In this document: positions 27,347 through 38,434 of the stretch, one piece after another
How the letters are laid out: each line of letters begins with the position of its first letter
Numbering within the stretch: position 1 is the first letter of the stretch
Source: Oscillospiraceae bacterium
GTDB taxonomy: Bacteria; Bacillota; Clostridia; UBA1212; UBA1255
Direction of reading: 5' to 3'
Length of the DNA stretch: 57,484 nucleotides
Assembly (NCBI GenBank): GCA_015069165.1
Contig: SVJD01000001.1
Location: 1 to 57,484 of the forward strand
Made by a program: the position numbers and the translations under genes
The notes under the pieces: model-generated
Told to the model about the DNA's origin: nothing
What the model saw: the letters and a program-made list of their open reading frames with translations, nothing else
Databases searched by the model: none

Positions 27347-30300
27347 TATTGTTTATCCTCCTTTTTACTTTCTTTATGTAAGTTTTTAAAAGCAGCAGAC
27401 AACATAAGTCGGATTCTGTTTAACTGGTTAACCTCGCTTGCGCCGGGGTCGTAGTCAACTGCAACAATGTTTGAATCCGGATAACGCTCTCTGAGTGCCT
27501 TTATCATTCCTTTTCCCGTAACGTGATTAGGCAAACATGCAAAAGGCTGCATACATACGATATTAGGTGCACCGCAGTGAATAAGTTCAAGCATTTCGGC
27601 AGTCAAAAACCAACCTTCTCCTGTATTGTGTCCTATAGAAAGTATTTTCGAAGCATCTTCTGCCAATTTGTAAATATCTGCCGGCGGGTCAAAACGCTTG
27701 CTTGCTGTTAAATATTTACGCATAGGTTTACGGAATGTTTCAATTGCTGTAATTGCTGCTTTATTTAATACCACAGAGATATATTTACTGCTTAACTCCT
27801 TATGTTTAAATATACCGCCGTAAGCACAGTAAAGGAAGAAGTCGATAAGATCGGGCATAACTGCTTCAGCGCCTTCTTGCTCGATAATATCAACGATATT
27901 GTTATTTGCTGTAGGATGGAATTTTACGAGAATTTCACCTACAAGACCTACTCTCGGCTTTTTTATGTCAAGGAGAGGCAAATTGTCAAAGTCATTAACA
28001 ATATCACGTACGTTTCTTCTGTATTCATTTACAGACGGTTTCTTTATGGCTTTTAAGCACTTGGCACGCCATTTTTCATATAAAGCATTTGCAGAACCTT
28101 TTTCCTTCTCGTACGGACGAGTTCTGTAAAGCACTCGCATAAATAAATCGCCGTAACAAAGAGCCATAGCCGCACTTTCAAGAAGTCTCGGAGAAAATTT
28201 GAAACCGGGATTGCTTTCAAGTCCGGAAGTCGAAAGTGAAATTACCGGAATATGCTCAAGTCCCATATCTTTAAGGGCTTTTCTTATAAATGCAATATAG
28301 TTGGTAGCACGACAGCCGCCGCCTGTTTGCGTGATTATCAATGCAGTCTTATTCAAATCATATTTGCCGGATTTTAAAGCTTCTACAAATTGACCGACCA
28401 CAATTACCGACGGATAACAAGCATCGTTATTTACATATTTAAGACCGTGTTCTACAGCTGCGCGATCGTTTGAGGGTAATACTTCAAAATTGTAACCGCA
28501 CGTCTTGAAAGCCTCTGCTACGAGGTCAAAATGTATGGGAGACATTTGCGGTGCCAAAACAGTATAAGTTTTTCTCATTTCTTTTGTAAATTGAACTTTC
28601 GGCAAAGCATAACTTTTCTTCTCTGTTACTTTAAATTTATTCTTATCACGGTCAGCCATAGCCGCTTTTAATGAACGAATACGAATTCTCACAGCTCCTA
28701 AATTTGAACCTTCGTCAATCTTCAAACAGGTGTAAATCTTGCCGGCAGAAGTAAGAATTTCTTCAACTTGGTCAGTAGTAACGGCATCAAGACCGCAACC
28801 GAATGAGTTAAGCTGGATGAGCTCCATGTTATTTTTTGTTCTGACAAAATCTGCCGCACGGTACAATCTAGAGTGATACATCCATTGATTTACAACTCTT
28901 ATAGGTGTATCCAGATTTCCTAAATGAGCTACGGAATCTTCTGTCAAAACTGCAAAGTCGTAAGAAGAAATCAGCTCGGGAATTCCGTGATTTATCTCAG
29001 GATCAAGATGGTACGGTCGGCCGGCAAGCACTATTACTTTTATGCCGTTTTCGTCTGAATATTTAATAATTTCTTCTGCTTTTGCGCGTATATCAGCTTT
29101 GAAATTATCGTATTCGTTATACGCTTCTTGTACAGCGATTTTTATGGCTGTTTTTGGTATTTCTAAACCTGAGAATACCTCGCAAAGTCTTTCGGCCATT
29201 CTTTTTTTATCATAAATAGGCAAAAACGGATGAATAAAGTCAACATTTTGCTCTTTGATAATGTCCATATTGTTCTTTATAACCTCAGGATATGAAGTTA
29301 CTATAGGACAGTTATAATGATTATTAGCTTTTTCATCTTCCTTTTGCTCATAAGGAATGGAAGGATAGAAAATCCTCTTGATTCCCTTGTTTACAAGATT
29401 TGCCACATGTCCGTGAGTAATTTTAGCGGGATAGCAGACTGATTCGGACGGAATTGTTTCCATACCTTCTGCAAAAACTTCTTTACTGCTTCTGTCAGAA
29501 AGTACAACACGGAATCCAAGTTTACTAAAGAATGTATACCAGAACGGATAGTTCTCATACATATTAAGTACTCTCGGAATACCTATTTCTCCCATGTATG
29601 CCTTGTCTGCATCAAGCGGCTTATAATAATCGAACAATCGGTCATATTTGTATGCAAAAAGATTTAATTTCTCGCGTATTGCTTTATTGTCTGAATTTTT
29701 ATTTGCAACATCGCCCTTTTCACATCTGTTTCCCGATACGAAAATCTTAGAATCAGAAAACTTGTTGATTGTGAGCAAGCAGTTATTCGTACATTTTCCG
29801 CAACGAACTTTACGAACATCGGCTTTGATTTTTTCAGCTTTTTCAGGTGTTAAAAGTGTAGTTATAGGCTTTTCTTCGGCTGTTTCGTACGCTTTTTTTG
29901 CAATTAAAGCACAGCCGTACGCACCCATAAGGCCTGCAATATCAGGTCTAACCGCTTCGCGTTCAGATATAATCTCAAAACAACGAAGTATTGCATCGTT
30001 ATAGAATGTGCCGCCTTGAACGATGAGTTTCTGGCCCATTTCTTCGGGAGTTTTAATTTTTATAACTTTTGTAAGTGCATTTTTAATTACGGAATATGAA
30101 AGTCCGGCAGAAATATCAGCTACGGATGCGCCTTCTTTTTGAGCTTGTTTTACTCTGGAATTCATAAATACTGTACATCTCGAACCTAAATCTACAGGTT
30201 TCTTTGATTTTAATGCTTCTTCTGCAAAGGAAGTAACGTCAATTGCAAGTGAGGTCGCAAAAGCTTCAATAAAAGAGCCGCAACCGGATGAACAAGCTTC

Positions 30301-31647
30301 ATTAAGCATAATACTTTGTATTACTCCGTCTTTGATTTTAAGACATTTCATATCTTGTCCGCCGATATCTAATATAAAATCAACACCGGGCAAGAATTTT
30401 TCTGCCGCTGTATAGTGAGCGATAGTTTCAATTTCACCGATATCCATTCCGAGTGCAGTTTTAATAAGGCCTTCGCCGTAACCTGTAACAGCAGAGTATT
30501 TAATTGAAGCTGTCTCGGGAAGCATTGAATATATGTCTCTTAAAATTTTAATTGCAGAATTGAAAGGATTACCGAAATTACTTGCATACCAAGAATAAAG
30601 TATTTCGTCATTTTCACCTATTACAACTGCTTTTGTTGTGGTAGAACCTGCATCAATACCTAAATAGCAATTACCGCTATATGTGCGCAAATCTCCTTTC
30701 GGTGCAGTGTTTTTGGCATGTCTTTCTTTAAATGCTTTTAATTGCTCGTCGGAATCAAAAAGCGGTTGAAGCCTGCCTATTTCGTCAGATTCAATGGTAA
30801 GAATATTTGGAAGCTTTGCCTTAATGTCAGCAAGCTTAAAGATTTTACGCATACCTTCCCCGCGGTTTTTACATTCAGAAGTAAACGCAGAACCCAAAGC
30901 AACAAACAAATGGGAGTTTCGAGGGAAAACTATTCTGTCCTCTGTAAGATCGAGTGTCTCTATAAAGCGTTGTCTTAACTCTGACAAATAATTTAACGGG
31001 CCGCCCAAAAAGGCAACTTTTCCTGTAATTCTTCTGCCGCAAGCAAGTCCGCTTATTGTTTGATTTACAACTGATTGGAAAACAGATGCTGCAATATCTT
31101 CTTTTGCGGCACCTTCATTCAATAGCGGCTGAATATCAGTTTTGGCAAAAACGCCGCAACGAGCAGCTATCGGATATATTGTGGTATGTTTTTTTGCAAG
31201 CTCGTTGAGACCGGGGGCATCTGTCTTTAACAGAATTGCCATCTGGTCGATAAATGCACCTGTGCCTCCTGCGCAAGTACCGTTCATACGTTGCTCAACG
31301 GGGTTTTCGAGGAATATGATTTTAGCATCTTCTCCGCCTAATTCTATAACTACGGAAGTTTCGGGGATGAGTCTTTCTACTGCCTCTGTTGAAGCTACAA
31401 CTTCTTGCACAAAGGGCAAATCAAGCCAATTTGCAACGAGCATTCCGCCTGAACCCGTAATATTTACAGATGCTTCGTAAGCCTCGTACTGTGTCAAGGC
31501 ATCTAAAAGCATATCGTATATTGTTCTGCGTATGTCAGAATAATGGCGCTGATACTTACTGTAGAGTATTGTGTCATCTTCTGCTAAAATAACGATTTTT
31601 ACTGTTGTAGAACCTACATCAAGGCCTATTCTGAGTATATCATTCAT
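27346..31647 (-). CDS. Giant 2-hydroxyacyl-CoA dehydratase activase-like protein
   Basis: 1433 residues. Two tandem BcrA/BadF/HgdC-type ATPase domains: the first about 1-260 ([39 protein letters not shown]), the second about 325-590 ([43 protein letters not shown]). A Cys-rich link [15 protein letters not shown] follows near 630, then a DUF2229 region and a C-terminal HgdB-like region ending near 1400. Known relatives use ATP to inject an electron into a radical dehydratase; this fused form is widespread in Clostridia with unknown substrate. It overlaps aspS by eight bases and spoIIP by one, so it is co-expressed with both. Confidence 0.9.
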   Translation of the reverse strand: MNDILRIGLDVGSTTVKIVILAEDDTILYSKYQRHYSDIRRTIYDMLLDALTQYEAYEASVNITGSGGMLVANWLDLPFVQEVVASTEAVERLIPETSVVIELGGEDAKIIFLENPVEQRMNGTCAGGTGAFIDQMAILLKTDAPGLNELAKKHTTIYPIAARCGVFAKTDIQPLLNEGAAKEDIAASVFQSVVNQTISGLACGRRITGKVAFLGGPLNYLSELRQRFIETLDLTEDRIVFPRNSHLFVALGSAFTSECKNRGEGMRKIFKLADIKAKLPNILTIESDEIGRLQPLFDSDEQLKAFKERHAKNTAPKGDLRTYSGNCYLGIDAGSTTTKAVVIGENDEILYSWYASNFGNPFNSAIKILRDIYSMLPETASIKYSAVTGYGEGLIKTALGMDIGEIETIAHYTAAEKFLPGVDFILDIGGQDMKCLKIKDGVIQSIMLNEACSSGCGSFIEAFATSLAIDVTSFAEEALKSKKPVDLGSRCTVFMNSRVKQAQKEGASVADISAGLSYSVIKNALTKVIKIKTPEEMGQKLIVQGGTFYNDAILRCFEIISEREAVRPDIAGLMGAYGCALIAKKAYETAEEKPITTLLTPEKAEKIKADVRKVRCGKCTNNCLLTINKFSDSKIFVSGNRCEKGDVANKNSDNKAIREKLNLFAYKYDRLFDYYKPLDADKAYMGEIGIPRVLNMYENYPFWYTFFSKLGFRVVLSDRSSKEVFAEGMETIPSESVCYPAKITHGHVANLVNKGIKRIFYPSIPYEQKEDEKANNHYNCPIVTSYPEVIKNNMDIIKEQNVDFIHPFLPIYDKKRMAERLCEVFSGLEIPKTAIKIAVQEAYNEYDNFKADIRAKAEEIIKYSDENGIKVIVLAGRPYHLDPEINHGIPELISSYDFAVLTEDSVAHLGNLDTPIRVVNQWMYHSRLYRAADFVRTKNNMELIQLNSFGCGLDAVTTDQVEEILTSAGKIYTCLKIDEGSNLGAVRIRIRSLKAAMADRDKNKFKVTEKKSYALPKVQFTKEMRKTYTVLAPQMSPIHFDLVAEAFKTCGYNFEVLPSNDRAAVEHGLKYVNNDACYPSVIVVGQFVEALKSGKYDLNKTALIITQTGGGCRATNYIAFIRKALKDMGLEHIPVISLSTSGLESNPGFKFSPRLLESAAMALCYGDLFMRVLYRTRPYEKEKGSANALYEKWRAKCLKAIKKPSVNEYRRNVRDIVNDFDNLPLLDIKKPRVGLVGEILVKFHPTANNNIVDIIEQEGAEAVMPDLIDFFLYCAYGGIFKHKELSSKYISVVLNKAAITAIETFRKPMRKYLTASKRFDPPADIYKLAEDASKILSIGHNTGEGWFLTAEMLELIHCGAPNIVCMQPFACLPNHVTGKGMIKALRERYPDSNIVAVDYDPGASEVNQLNRIRLMLSAAFKNLHKESKKEDKQ

Positions 31648-33436
31648 CTTGTGCTGTGTCCTTTTCTACGATTGCAATATCAAGGTCTGTTAATTGTTGT
31701 GTTTCAACAAAATCCGGTGCTTGTGACATAAGGCATGATGCGTTTTGAACTTTCGGGAATGCAATAACGTCTTTAATATTATCTGTACCGCAAATAAGCA
31801 TAGCAAGTCTGTCAAGTCCGTATGCTAAACCACCATGCGGAGGTGCACCGTATTTGAATGCATCGAGCAAGAATCCGAAACGTTCTTGAGCAGACTCTTC
31901 TGTAAAGCCCAAAGCCTTAAACATAGTTTGCTGGAGTTTGTTATCATGTATTCTTATACTGCCGCCGCCGATTTCGTAACCGTTTAAAACGATATCGTAA
32001 GCGTTTGCACGGCAATTAGCGGGATCTGTTTCAATTTTATCAATATCTTCCGGTATGGGCGAAGTAAAAGGATGGTGCATTGCCACATAACGGTTTTCTT
32101 CTTCTGAATATTCAAAAAGCGGGAACTCTGTTATCCAAAGGAAAGCAAATTTACTTTCATCTATAAGTTCGAGTTTCTTTGCAAGTTCACATCTCAAAGC
32201 GCCGAGTACAGTGTAAACTGTGTTGCTTTTACCTGACACGATGCAAATAAGGTCGCCTGCTTTTGAATCTGTAAGTTTAATAATTTCTTGAATTTCATCG
32301 GCAGTAAGTACTTTTGATACAGAAGAACGATTCTCTGTCTCACCTACCGAAATCCAAGCCATTCCGCTGCCGCCTTGAGTTTTAACAAACTCTGTAAGTT
32401 TGTCTATTTCTTTACGGGTAAAATGTCCGGCAGGTGCGGAAATTGCTCTTACTGCGCCGCCTTCTTTAACTGCATTTGAGAAAATTGCAAATGAACAATT
32501 TTCGGCAAAGTTTGAAAGGTCTTTAAGCTCTAAACCAAATCTTATATCAGGCTTATCAGAACCGTAACGCTCCATAGCCTCTTTGTAAGGCATACGCAAG
32601 AAAGGTGTAGGAAGGTCTATATTCAAAGTTTCTTTAAACAATCTCTTGAGGAAGCCTTCATTTATTGAAATAACATCGTCAGCCTCAACAAAGGACATTT
32701 CAAGGTCGATTTGTGTAAACTCCGGCTGTCTGTCAGCTCTTAAATCTTCGTCTCTGAAGCATTTTACAATCTGTATGTATCTGTCAAAGCCCGACATCAT
32801 AAGAAGTTGTTTGAAAATTTGGGGAGACTGCGGAAGTGCGTAGAATTTACCATGGTGTACACGGCTGGGTACGAGATAGTCTCTTGCACCTTCAGGTGTA
32901 CTTTTGGTCAGGAAAGGTGTTTCGATTTCCAAGAAATTATTCTCGTCGAAATAATCACGAGCAACTTTTGCGATTTTGTGACGCATTATGAGTTTGCTTT
33001 GAAGTGACGGACGTCTTAAGTCAAGATATCTGTATTTTAATCTTATAACATCACTGACATTTGCTTTATCATCGATATGAAAAGGAGGTGTCTGAGCCTC
33101 GTTAAGAATTCTTAATTCGCTGACAAACACTTCTATTTCGCCTGTTGCCATACGAGTATTTACAGCTTCCGGTGCACGCTCTCTTACAATTCCTTTTATA
33201 GCAAGTACAAATTCATTACGAACCGATGCTGCTTTTTCAAATAATTCTGTATTTGTTTCTGAATCAAACACGAGCTGAACAAGACCTGTTCTGTCTCTTA
33301 AATCTATAAAAATAAGACTGCCTAAATTTCTTGTTTTAGCAGTCCATCCTGTTAAAACGACTTCCTTGCCCAAAAGTTCTTTTGTAACTTGGGCATTATA
33401 ATTTGTTCTTTTAATACCATTCATATATTCTGCCAT
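31640..33436 (-). CDS. aspS: Aspartyl-tRNA synthetase
   Basis: 598 residues, bacterial type. The N-terminal OB anticodon domain carries [20 protein letters not shown]. The class II motifs are visible: [19 protein letters not shown] (motif 1), [18 protein letters not shown] (motif 2) and [13 protein letters not shown] (motif 3). A bacterial GAD insertion lies between. The ribosome site is GAGGTGAAG. First gene of a five-gene operon that also contains spoIIP. Whether it charges tRNA-Asn as well is not clear from the sequence. Confidence 0.97.
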   Translation of the reverse strand: MAEYMNGIKRTNYNAQVTKELLGKEVVLTGWTAKTRNLGSLIFIDLRDRTGLVQLVFDSETNTELFEKAASVRNEFVLAIKGIVRERAPEAVNTRMATGEIEVFVSELRILNEAQTPPFHIDDKANVSDVIRLKYRYLDLRRPSLQSKLIMRHKIAKVARDYFDENNFLEIETPFLTKSTPEGARDYLVPSRVHHGKFYALPQSPQIFKQLLMMSGFDRYIQIVKCFRDEDLRADRQPEFTQIDLEMSFVEADDVISINEGFLKRLFKETLNIDLPTPFLRMPYKEAMERYGSDKPDIRFGLELKDLSNFAENCSFAIFSNAVKEGGAVRAISAPAGHFTRKEIDKLTEFVKTQGGSGMAWISVGETENRSSVSKVLTADEIQEIIKLTDSKAGDLICIVSGKSNTVYTVLGALRCELAKKLELIDESKFAFLWITEFPLFEYSEEENRYVAMHHPFTSPIPEDIDKIETDPANCRANAYDIVLNGYEIGGGSIRIHDNKLQQTMFKALGFTEESAQERFGFLLDAFKYGAPPHGGLAYGLDRLAMLICGTDNIKDVIAFPKVQNASCLMSQAPDFVETQQLTDLDIAIVEKDTAQDE

Positions 33437-33470
33437 TTAAACTTCACCTCATCAGTGTATAATCTTTGTA

Positions 33471-33499
33471 ATTTTATATCAAATATTAGTTCATGTCAA
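33471..33499 (-). promoter_or_regulatory. Promoter of the aspS-activase-spoIIP-lepA-hemW operon
   Basis: TTGACA (33494-33499, minus strand), a 17-base spacer and TAAAAT (33471-33476), in the gap between mutS2 and aspS. It is a housekeeping-type promoter; I saw no sporulation-sigma promoter before spoIIP. Confidence 0.65.
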
Positions 33500-33520
33500 A
33501 TAAGATAAGCGTGTTTTTTA

Positions 33521-35878
33521 TTATCTCAGAGTTACAATTGTAACTCCCGCATCGCCTTCTCCGAATGTTCCGAGTCTGTATGATTTTACCTGCTTGCAAG
33601 TTCTTAAAAAATCATGAATTCCTGCACGCAAAGCACCGGTGCCTTTACCGTGAATTACTGAAAATTGCGACTGTTTTGCAATAAAACCATCATGAATCTG
33701 CCTGTCTATAATAATTACAGCTTCATCAACCGTCATACCTCTTACATCAAGCTCGGATTTTATAGTTGCTGCTTTAATAATAGCGGCAGAGCTATCAAGT
33801 TTTTTCTTTACGCCGTTTTCTGCAATGTCTTTTTCAAGCCTTAAATCAGAAAGCGGTACATACAGTTTCATAATGCCTGCTTGTACATAAACTTGACCGT
33901 CTTTGTCGGGCTCTTTTAAAACTGTAGCTTTGTTATTTAAACTTACAATTCTGACAGTCTCGCCTGCTTTTAAAGTTTTCGGCGGCTTCGTGTTGTCAAC
34001 TTTGTGTTGGTAACTCTTGTAAAGTTCCTCGTCTGTTTCGTCGCTTACTTTACGGAATTCTTGTACGGCTTTTTCTGCTTCTTTCAAACTTGCCGCTTTT
34101 CTGATTTCGCTTAAAAGTTTGTCGGAAGCATTTCTGGCCTTATTTAAGATAGTACGCGCTTCTTCTTTTGTTTTATTTATAAGCTCGTTCTTTTGCTCAA
34201 TAAACGCTTCTTTTTCGCGTGCTATTTCTTCTTTTAAAGCGGCTGATTCTTTCTTTAATGCTTCAATTTGTTCGCTTTCTGTATCAATTTTCTTTTTGCT
34301 TTCTTCAATACCTTTGAGCATATCCTCGAATCTCAAATCTTCATTTGTAAGGAATTCCTTTGCTCTTTCGATAATATTGCTGTCAAGCCCAAGTTTGTTT
34401 GAAATTGCAAAAGCATTACTTTTTCCGGGAACACCGATTAAAAGTTTATATGTGGGTTTTAAAGTTTCAGTATCAAATTTACACGCAGCATTAACAAAAC
34501 CGGGTGTTGTTGATGCAAAAACTTTAAGTTCACTGTAATGGGTTGTTGCCAATACGCTTGAACCCATAAGGTGCATAAACTCTAAAATTGACATAGCAAG
34601 AGCTGCGCCTTCAGTCGGGTCAGTGCCCGCACCTAACTCATCAAGCAATATCAAAGATCTGTTATCGCAAACATTAAGTATGCTTATAACCGTTTTCATG
34701 TGTGCGGAAAATGTACTTAAACTTTGAGATATGCTCTGTTCGTCACCGATATCAGCAAATATTCCGTCGTATACACAAAGCTCACTTCGTTCTTTTGCCG
34801 GCACAAGTAATCCGGATTGCATCATAACAGTTAAAAGACCTACGGTTTTAAGTGCTACAGTTTTACCGCCGGTATTCGGTCCGGTAATTAACATACATTC
34901 TTTTTCCGCAAGATATACACTTATCGGTACGACTTTTTCTTTTGGGATAAGAGGATGGCGTGCGTTTGTAAGCGAAATTTTACCTACGGTATTTAATATG
35001 GGTTTTACAGCCTTTTGGTCAAGAGCAAGGCGAGCTTTGGCAAAAGTAAAGTCGAGATATGAAATAATCTGCAAATCAGATAAAAGAATACTTTCATTCT
35101 CTCCTACCTCTCTTGAAAGCTCATCTACAATTTTGGCAATTTCATGAGTTTCTTTAACGCGCAATTCTCTGATTTTATTGTTTGCTTCCACTACGAAAGC
35201 AGGTTCAATAAATAAGGTCTGTCCCGAAGAAGATGTGTCATGAACAATACCGTTGATTTCTCCGCGATATTCCGTTTTAACAGGAATACAATATCTGTCA
35301 GAACGCATTGTAACCACAGATTCTTGTATATATTTAGAGAATTTTGTGGATTTCAAAATTTCATTTAATCTGTCTTTTATGTTATTTTGTGCAGATACAA
35401 TTTGTTTTCTGATTGTGTATAATTCATGGCTGGCTTCGTCTGCCATTTCGTCTTCGGATATTATGCATCTGCTGATTTTTTCTTCAAAAGGTCTGTTTTC
35501 TATTATTTGAGAAATATATTCGGAAATAGTGTCTTCGTTTGTACTTTTGACTGACGAAGCGTAATTTACTATACGTCTGGCAGCTCTCAGCAAGCCTGAG
35601 ACATTTAAAAGCTCCGTAAAACTTAATGCACCGCCGGAAACAGCTCTGCGTACTGCACCTTTTATATTTTTAACGCCTGAAAGCGGCGGTTGGCCTCTTT
35701 TAATTATAAAATTTACTGCATCGTCCGTTTCGGTTAATAAACGCTCTATTTCTGTTATGTTGTATATCGGTTCTAAATTTTTTATATAATCTTTTGCAAC
35801 ATCACAACTTGATAAGTCGAGAAGTTTGTTTTTAATTAAGTCAAATTCCAATGTTGCCAGTGCTTTTTTTAACAACAT
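33521..35878 (-). CDS. mutS2: Endonuclease MutS2 (ribosome rescue/anti-recombination)
   Basis: 785 residues from ATG 35878, which follows GGGAGGGG; an earlier in-frame ATG (35902) would swallow that ribosome site. The MutS-core ATPase domain has the Walker A motif ITGPNTGGKTVALKTVG and Walker B LILLDELGAGTDPTEG. A long coiled coil (about 510-630) and a C-terminal Smr endonuclease domain with LDVRGMTVDEAV and VIHGKGTGAL follow. MutS2 suppresses recombination and, in Bacillus, acts on collided ribosomes. The start overlaps the DnaJ gene by ten bases. Confidence 0.96.
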   Translation of the reverse strand: MLLKKALATLEFDLIKNKLLDLSSCDVAKDYIKNLEPIYNITEIERLLTETDDAVNFIIKRGQPPLSGVKNIKGAVRRAVSGGALSFTELLNVSGLLRAARRIVNYASSVKSTNEDTISEYISQIIENRPFEEKISRCIISEDEMADEASHELYTIRKQIVSAQNNIKDRLNEILKSTKFSKYIQESVVTMRSDRYCIPVKTEYRGEINGIVHDTSSSGQTLFIEPAFVVEANNKIRELRVKETHEIAKIVDELSREVGENESILLSDLQIISYLDFTFAKARLALDQKAVKPILNTVGKISLTNARHPLIPKEKVVPISVYLAEKECMLITGPNTGGKTVALKTVGLLTVMMQSGLLVPAKERSELCVYDGIFADIGDEQSISQSLSTFSAHMKTVISILNVCDNRSLILLDELGAGTDPTEGAALAMSILEFMHLMGSSVLATTHYSELKVFASTTPGFVNAACKFDTETLKPTYKLLIGVPGKSNAFAISNKLGLDSNIIERAKEFLTNEDLRFEDMLKGIEESKKKIDTESEQIEALKKESAALKEEIAREKEAFIEQKNELINKTKEEARTILNKARNASDKLLSEIRKAASLKEAEKAVQEFRKVSDETDEELYKSYQHKVDNTKPPKTLKAGETVRIVSLNNKATVLKEPDKDGQVYVQAGIMKLYVPLSDLRLEKDIAENGVKKKLDSSAAIIKAATIKSELDVRGMTVDEAVIIIDRQIHDGFIAKQSQFSVIHGKGTGALRAGIHDFLRTCKQVKSYRLGTFGEGDAGVTIVTLR

Positions 35879-36480
35879 CTTATTAAGTCCCCTCCCATGC
35901 ATTCACAACAACAATCGGCACAATATAATGTTGTACAGCAGTCACACAAATCGTCGCCGCTTCTGTAGCCGCGTCCGTTTGATTGATATGTGTATGTTTG
36001 TGCAGTATGCATCATAGATTCGTAAGCATATCTGTACGTACTGTTTGAAGGATCCATATTAATTGCAGTTTGATAATATTGTCTTGCATTATTATACCAA
36101 CCTCGTCTTTTTGACACTTCGCCCATAAGGTAGTACCAATAAGCGCTTCTTGAATTTGCCGGAATTTTTTCAAGTTCATGTTGAGCTTCGTCAAGTCGAT
36201 TGGCATTAATCAACTGAACGATTACGGAGAAATTAGCGTCACCATTATTATGTGTATTACTTTGTGAATAATTTGCATAACCGGAAGCGCCGGATGCCCG
36301 TTGTTTTGTAATAGTATCATAAGCTATGTTAATTTCTTTGATTTTTTCAGCAGCTAAGTCAGCCAATGGATTATTAACATACTTATCCGGATGGTATTTT
36401 TTTACTAATTCTCTGTATGCTCTTTTTATTTCTTCGTCACTTGCATTTTCGCTGACGCCTAAAATCTCATAAGGATTCAT
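35869..36480 (-). CDS. J-domain protein with TPR-like middle and Cys-rich tail
   Basis: 203 residues. The N-terminal J domain (1-60) has MNPYEILGVSENASDEEIKR and the HPD signature KKYHPDKY, which stimulates DnaK-type chaperones. Residues 85-165 look like one or two TPR units (RLDEAQHELEKIPANSRSAY, YNNARQYYQTAINMDPSN). The tail has eleven Cys within about 25 residues (DLCDCCTTLYCADCCCECMG), perhaps metal-binding or a membrane-proximal cap. Similar proteins are common in Clostridia; role unknown. It overlaps both neighbours, within the mutase-to-mutS2 operon. Confidence 0.85.
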   Translation of the reverse strand: MNPYEILGVSENASDEEIKRAYRELVKKYHPDKYVNNPLADLAAEKIKEINIAYDTITKQRASGASGYANYSQSNTHNNGDANFSVIVQLINANRLDEAQHELEKIPANSRSAYWYYLMGEVSKRRGWYNNARQYYQTAINMDPSNSTYRYAYESMMHTAQTYTYQSNGRGYRSGDDLCDCCTTLYCADCCCECMGGDLIRCC

Positions 36481-37372
36481 GCATTTTACCTGCCTTTTTT
36501 TCTGTTATGTTTCGCATGCCAATGTAAAATAAATTATCAATAACACCTTTTGCATTAATGAAATGCAAATTATCGGTGTCAATTTCTTTTTCAACAATTG
36601 TAAGTAATTCTTGGTATGCTTCTGCACAATTTGCTAAGCATAAATTAAGCACTGTTTTTACATCTTCTGTGATTACACCTGAATTTTCATTTTGTGATTT
36701 TATCAAAACATTATAGTTTTTACTTTTTCTGTCGTCTTCTATATCACAAACGGCATCAATAAGATAAATCCACTTTCCGACATTATACCCTATTTTACCA
36801 AGTAAATAAAATTTAACGGGATTGTTTACAAAAATATCGCTATCCGGCCATTTGAATATATATGACATCATTTTCGCAAAAGGCTCACACGCTTCATCAA
36901 TGGATTTACAGTTGATTTTTTCCAGTTTTGCAAGTTCCCTTAATGAAAAATATACGAAATCAGCAACCATGGGATATTGTTTTGCGGCCTTTTTGAATCC
37001 TCTTTTTAAAGCTCGTTGACCTGCAGCAGAAAGAAAATTTTTATCATCTTGCCAACTGTCTTGTAATTTAAAATAAAACAAAAAAACATTTACTGCAGCG
37101 GCGTAATCGACACACTCGCTATTTTCAACTGCTTTTGCTTTTTTTAAAGGATGTGCAATGCAAGATTTGCCGATAATATCAGGAGTGGTAACTTTTGTAC
37201 ACACTAAATCTAAAAGCATGGCGAGCACTGCGGTTTCGTATACCAAACCAAATCTTGAGAGCTGACCGAAATTGCGGCCTATGCTTTTACATACGCCGCA
37301 ATAATACATTTTATAACAATCATATTCTCTGAATTTCAGTTCCGGTTTAAAAGGAACGGCATAACCGAAAAT
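36467..37372 (-). CDS. DUF5685-family protein, apparently starting at an ATT codon
   Basis: 301 residues if started at ATT 37372. The first in-frame ATG (37309) would cut off conserved residues: the upstream codons read I-F-G-Y-A-V-P-F-K-P-E-L-K-F-R-E-Y-D-C-Y, matching the family start 'MFGYV.P.KPELKVREY'. GAGGTG (37380-37385, minus strand) stands seven bases before that ATT, ideal spacing, and no ATG, GTG or TTG occurs in frame there. Residues YYCGVCKSIG supply a probable Cys pair. The helical body has DDRKSKNYN near residue 215. Function unknown. It overlaps the DnaJ gene. Confidence 0.75.
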   Translation of the reverse strand: MFGYAVPFKPELKFREYDCYKMYYCGVCKSIGRNFGQLSRFGLVYETAVLAMLLDLVCTKVTTPDIIGKSCIAHPLKKAKAVENSECVDYAAAVNVFLFYFKLQDSWQDDKNFLSAAGQRALKRGFKKAAKQYPMVADFVYFSLRELAKLEKINCKSIDEACEPFAKMMSYIFKWPDSDIFVNNPVKFYLLGKIGYNVGKWIYLIDAVCDIEDDRKSKNYNVLIKSQNENSGVITEDVKTVLNLCLANCAEAYQELLTIVEKEIDTDNLHFINAKGVIDNLFYIGMRNITEKKAGKMHESL

Positions 37373-37395
37373 AACAATGCACCTCGCAGTTAAAA

Positions 37396-38364
37396 TTAAA
37401 GAGAAAGCATTTTACTTGTTTCAATCATTGACTCATCGAGTTCTTTTGTCATTTCTAAAGCTTCTTCAATATCAATAGAAATATATTTGTCGTTTTTTTC
37501 GGCAATGATTCTGTTTTTTTCGCCCGCTTGCAAAGCTTCTGTTGCTTTAACAGCCATCAAACTTGCAGCAACTCTATCGCGAACAGTAGGGCTGCCGCCT
37601 CTTTGTAAGTGTCCGAGAATCGTTGTTGTAGTGGAAATTCCGGTTATTGATTTAATTTGTGTAGCAATTTCCATAGTACCGCCGACGCCTTCTGCAATAA
37701 TAACGATATAATGGTGTTTGCCTCTATTTCTGCAACCAATAATAGGTTGAATAATATCTCTGTCAATTTCAAATTTCTTTTCGGGAAGAATACAAGCTTC
37801 GGCACCGTCTGCGATTGCACAGTTGAGAGCTATATAACCCGCACCGCGTCCCATTACTTCAACAACACTGCAACGCTCATGTGAGTATGCAGTATCTTTG
37901 ATTTTATCTATTGCATCTTTTACGGTATTTAAGGCAGTATCAAAGCCGATTGTATAATCGGTAGAACCGATGTCGTTGTCAATGGTTGCGGGGATTCCGA
38001 TAACATTTACACCCTCGCGAGCCAAAGCTCTTGCACCTCTGAATGAACCGTCGCCGCCGATTACAACAATAGCGTCAAGCTGGAATACTCCTGCCATGCG
38101 AGCTGCTCTTTTAACACCTTCATCTGTTGCAAATTCTTTGCTTCTTGCAGTTTGAAGTATTGTACCGCCGCGGCTCATAATGTCAGAAACGCTTCGTAAG
38201 TTCATTTCGAACATATCGCCTTTTAAAAGACCTTCATAGCCTTTTTTTATACCGTAAACCTGGAAACCTCTATATATACCCGATCTTACAACGGCTCTTA
38301 TAGCCGCATTCATTCCCGGAGCATCTCCACCGGAAGTAAGAACACCGATTCTTTTTATTGCCAA
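37396..38364 (-). CDS. pfkA: ATP-dependent 6-phosphofructokinase
   Basis: Phosphorylates fructose 6-phosphate in glycolysis. 322 residues from a TTG codon at 38364, which restores the normal N terminus MAIKRIGVLTSGGDAPGMNA and has AAAGGA eight bases upstream; the in-frame ATG at 38373 abuts the ribosome site. Visible signatures: GGDGSFRGA (ATP site), PATIDNDIGSTDYTIGFDTA (catalytic), GRGAGYIALN and HLQRGGSPTVRDR (substrate/effector). A Gly at the position after GGDG favours ATP rather than PPi use. It follows dnaE in the operon. Confidence 0.95.
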   Translation of the reverse strand: MAIKRIGVLTSGGDAPGMNAAIRAVVRSGIYRGFQVYGIKKGYEGLLKGDMFEMNLRSVSDIMSRGGTILQTARSKEFATDEGVKRAARMAGVFQLDAIVVIGGDGSFRGARALAREGVNVIGIPATIDNDIGSTDYTIGFDTALNTVKDAIDKIKDTAYSHERCSVVEVMGRGAGYIALNCAIADGAEACILPEKKFEIDRDIIQPIIGCRNRGKHHYIVIIAEGVGGTMEIATQIKSITGISTTTTILGHLQRGGSPTVRDRVAASLMAVKATEALQAGEKNRIIAEKNDKYISIDIEEALEMTKELDESMIETSKMLSL

Positions 38365-38434
38365 AACAATCATCCTTTCATTAGTGATTTTATTGTTTGT
38401 TTTACGGAAATTATACAATATTCCGTGTTTTCTT

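Noticed and set aside
38373-38418. ATG starts upstream of pfkA
   Set aside because: They have no correctly spaced ribosome site, and the TTG at 38364 restores the normal N terminus.
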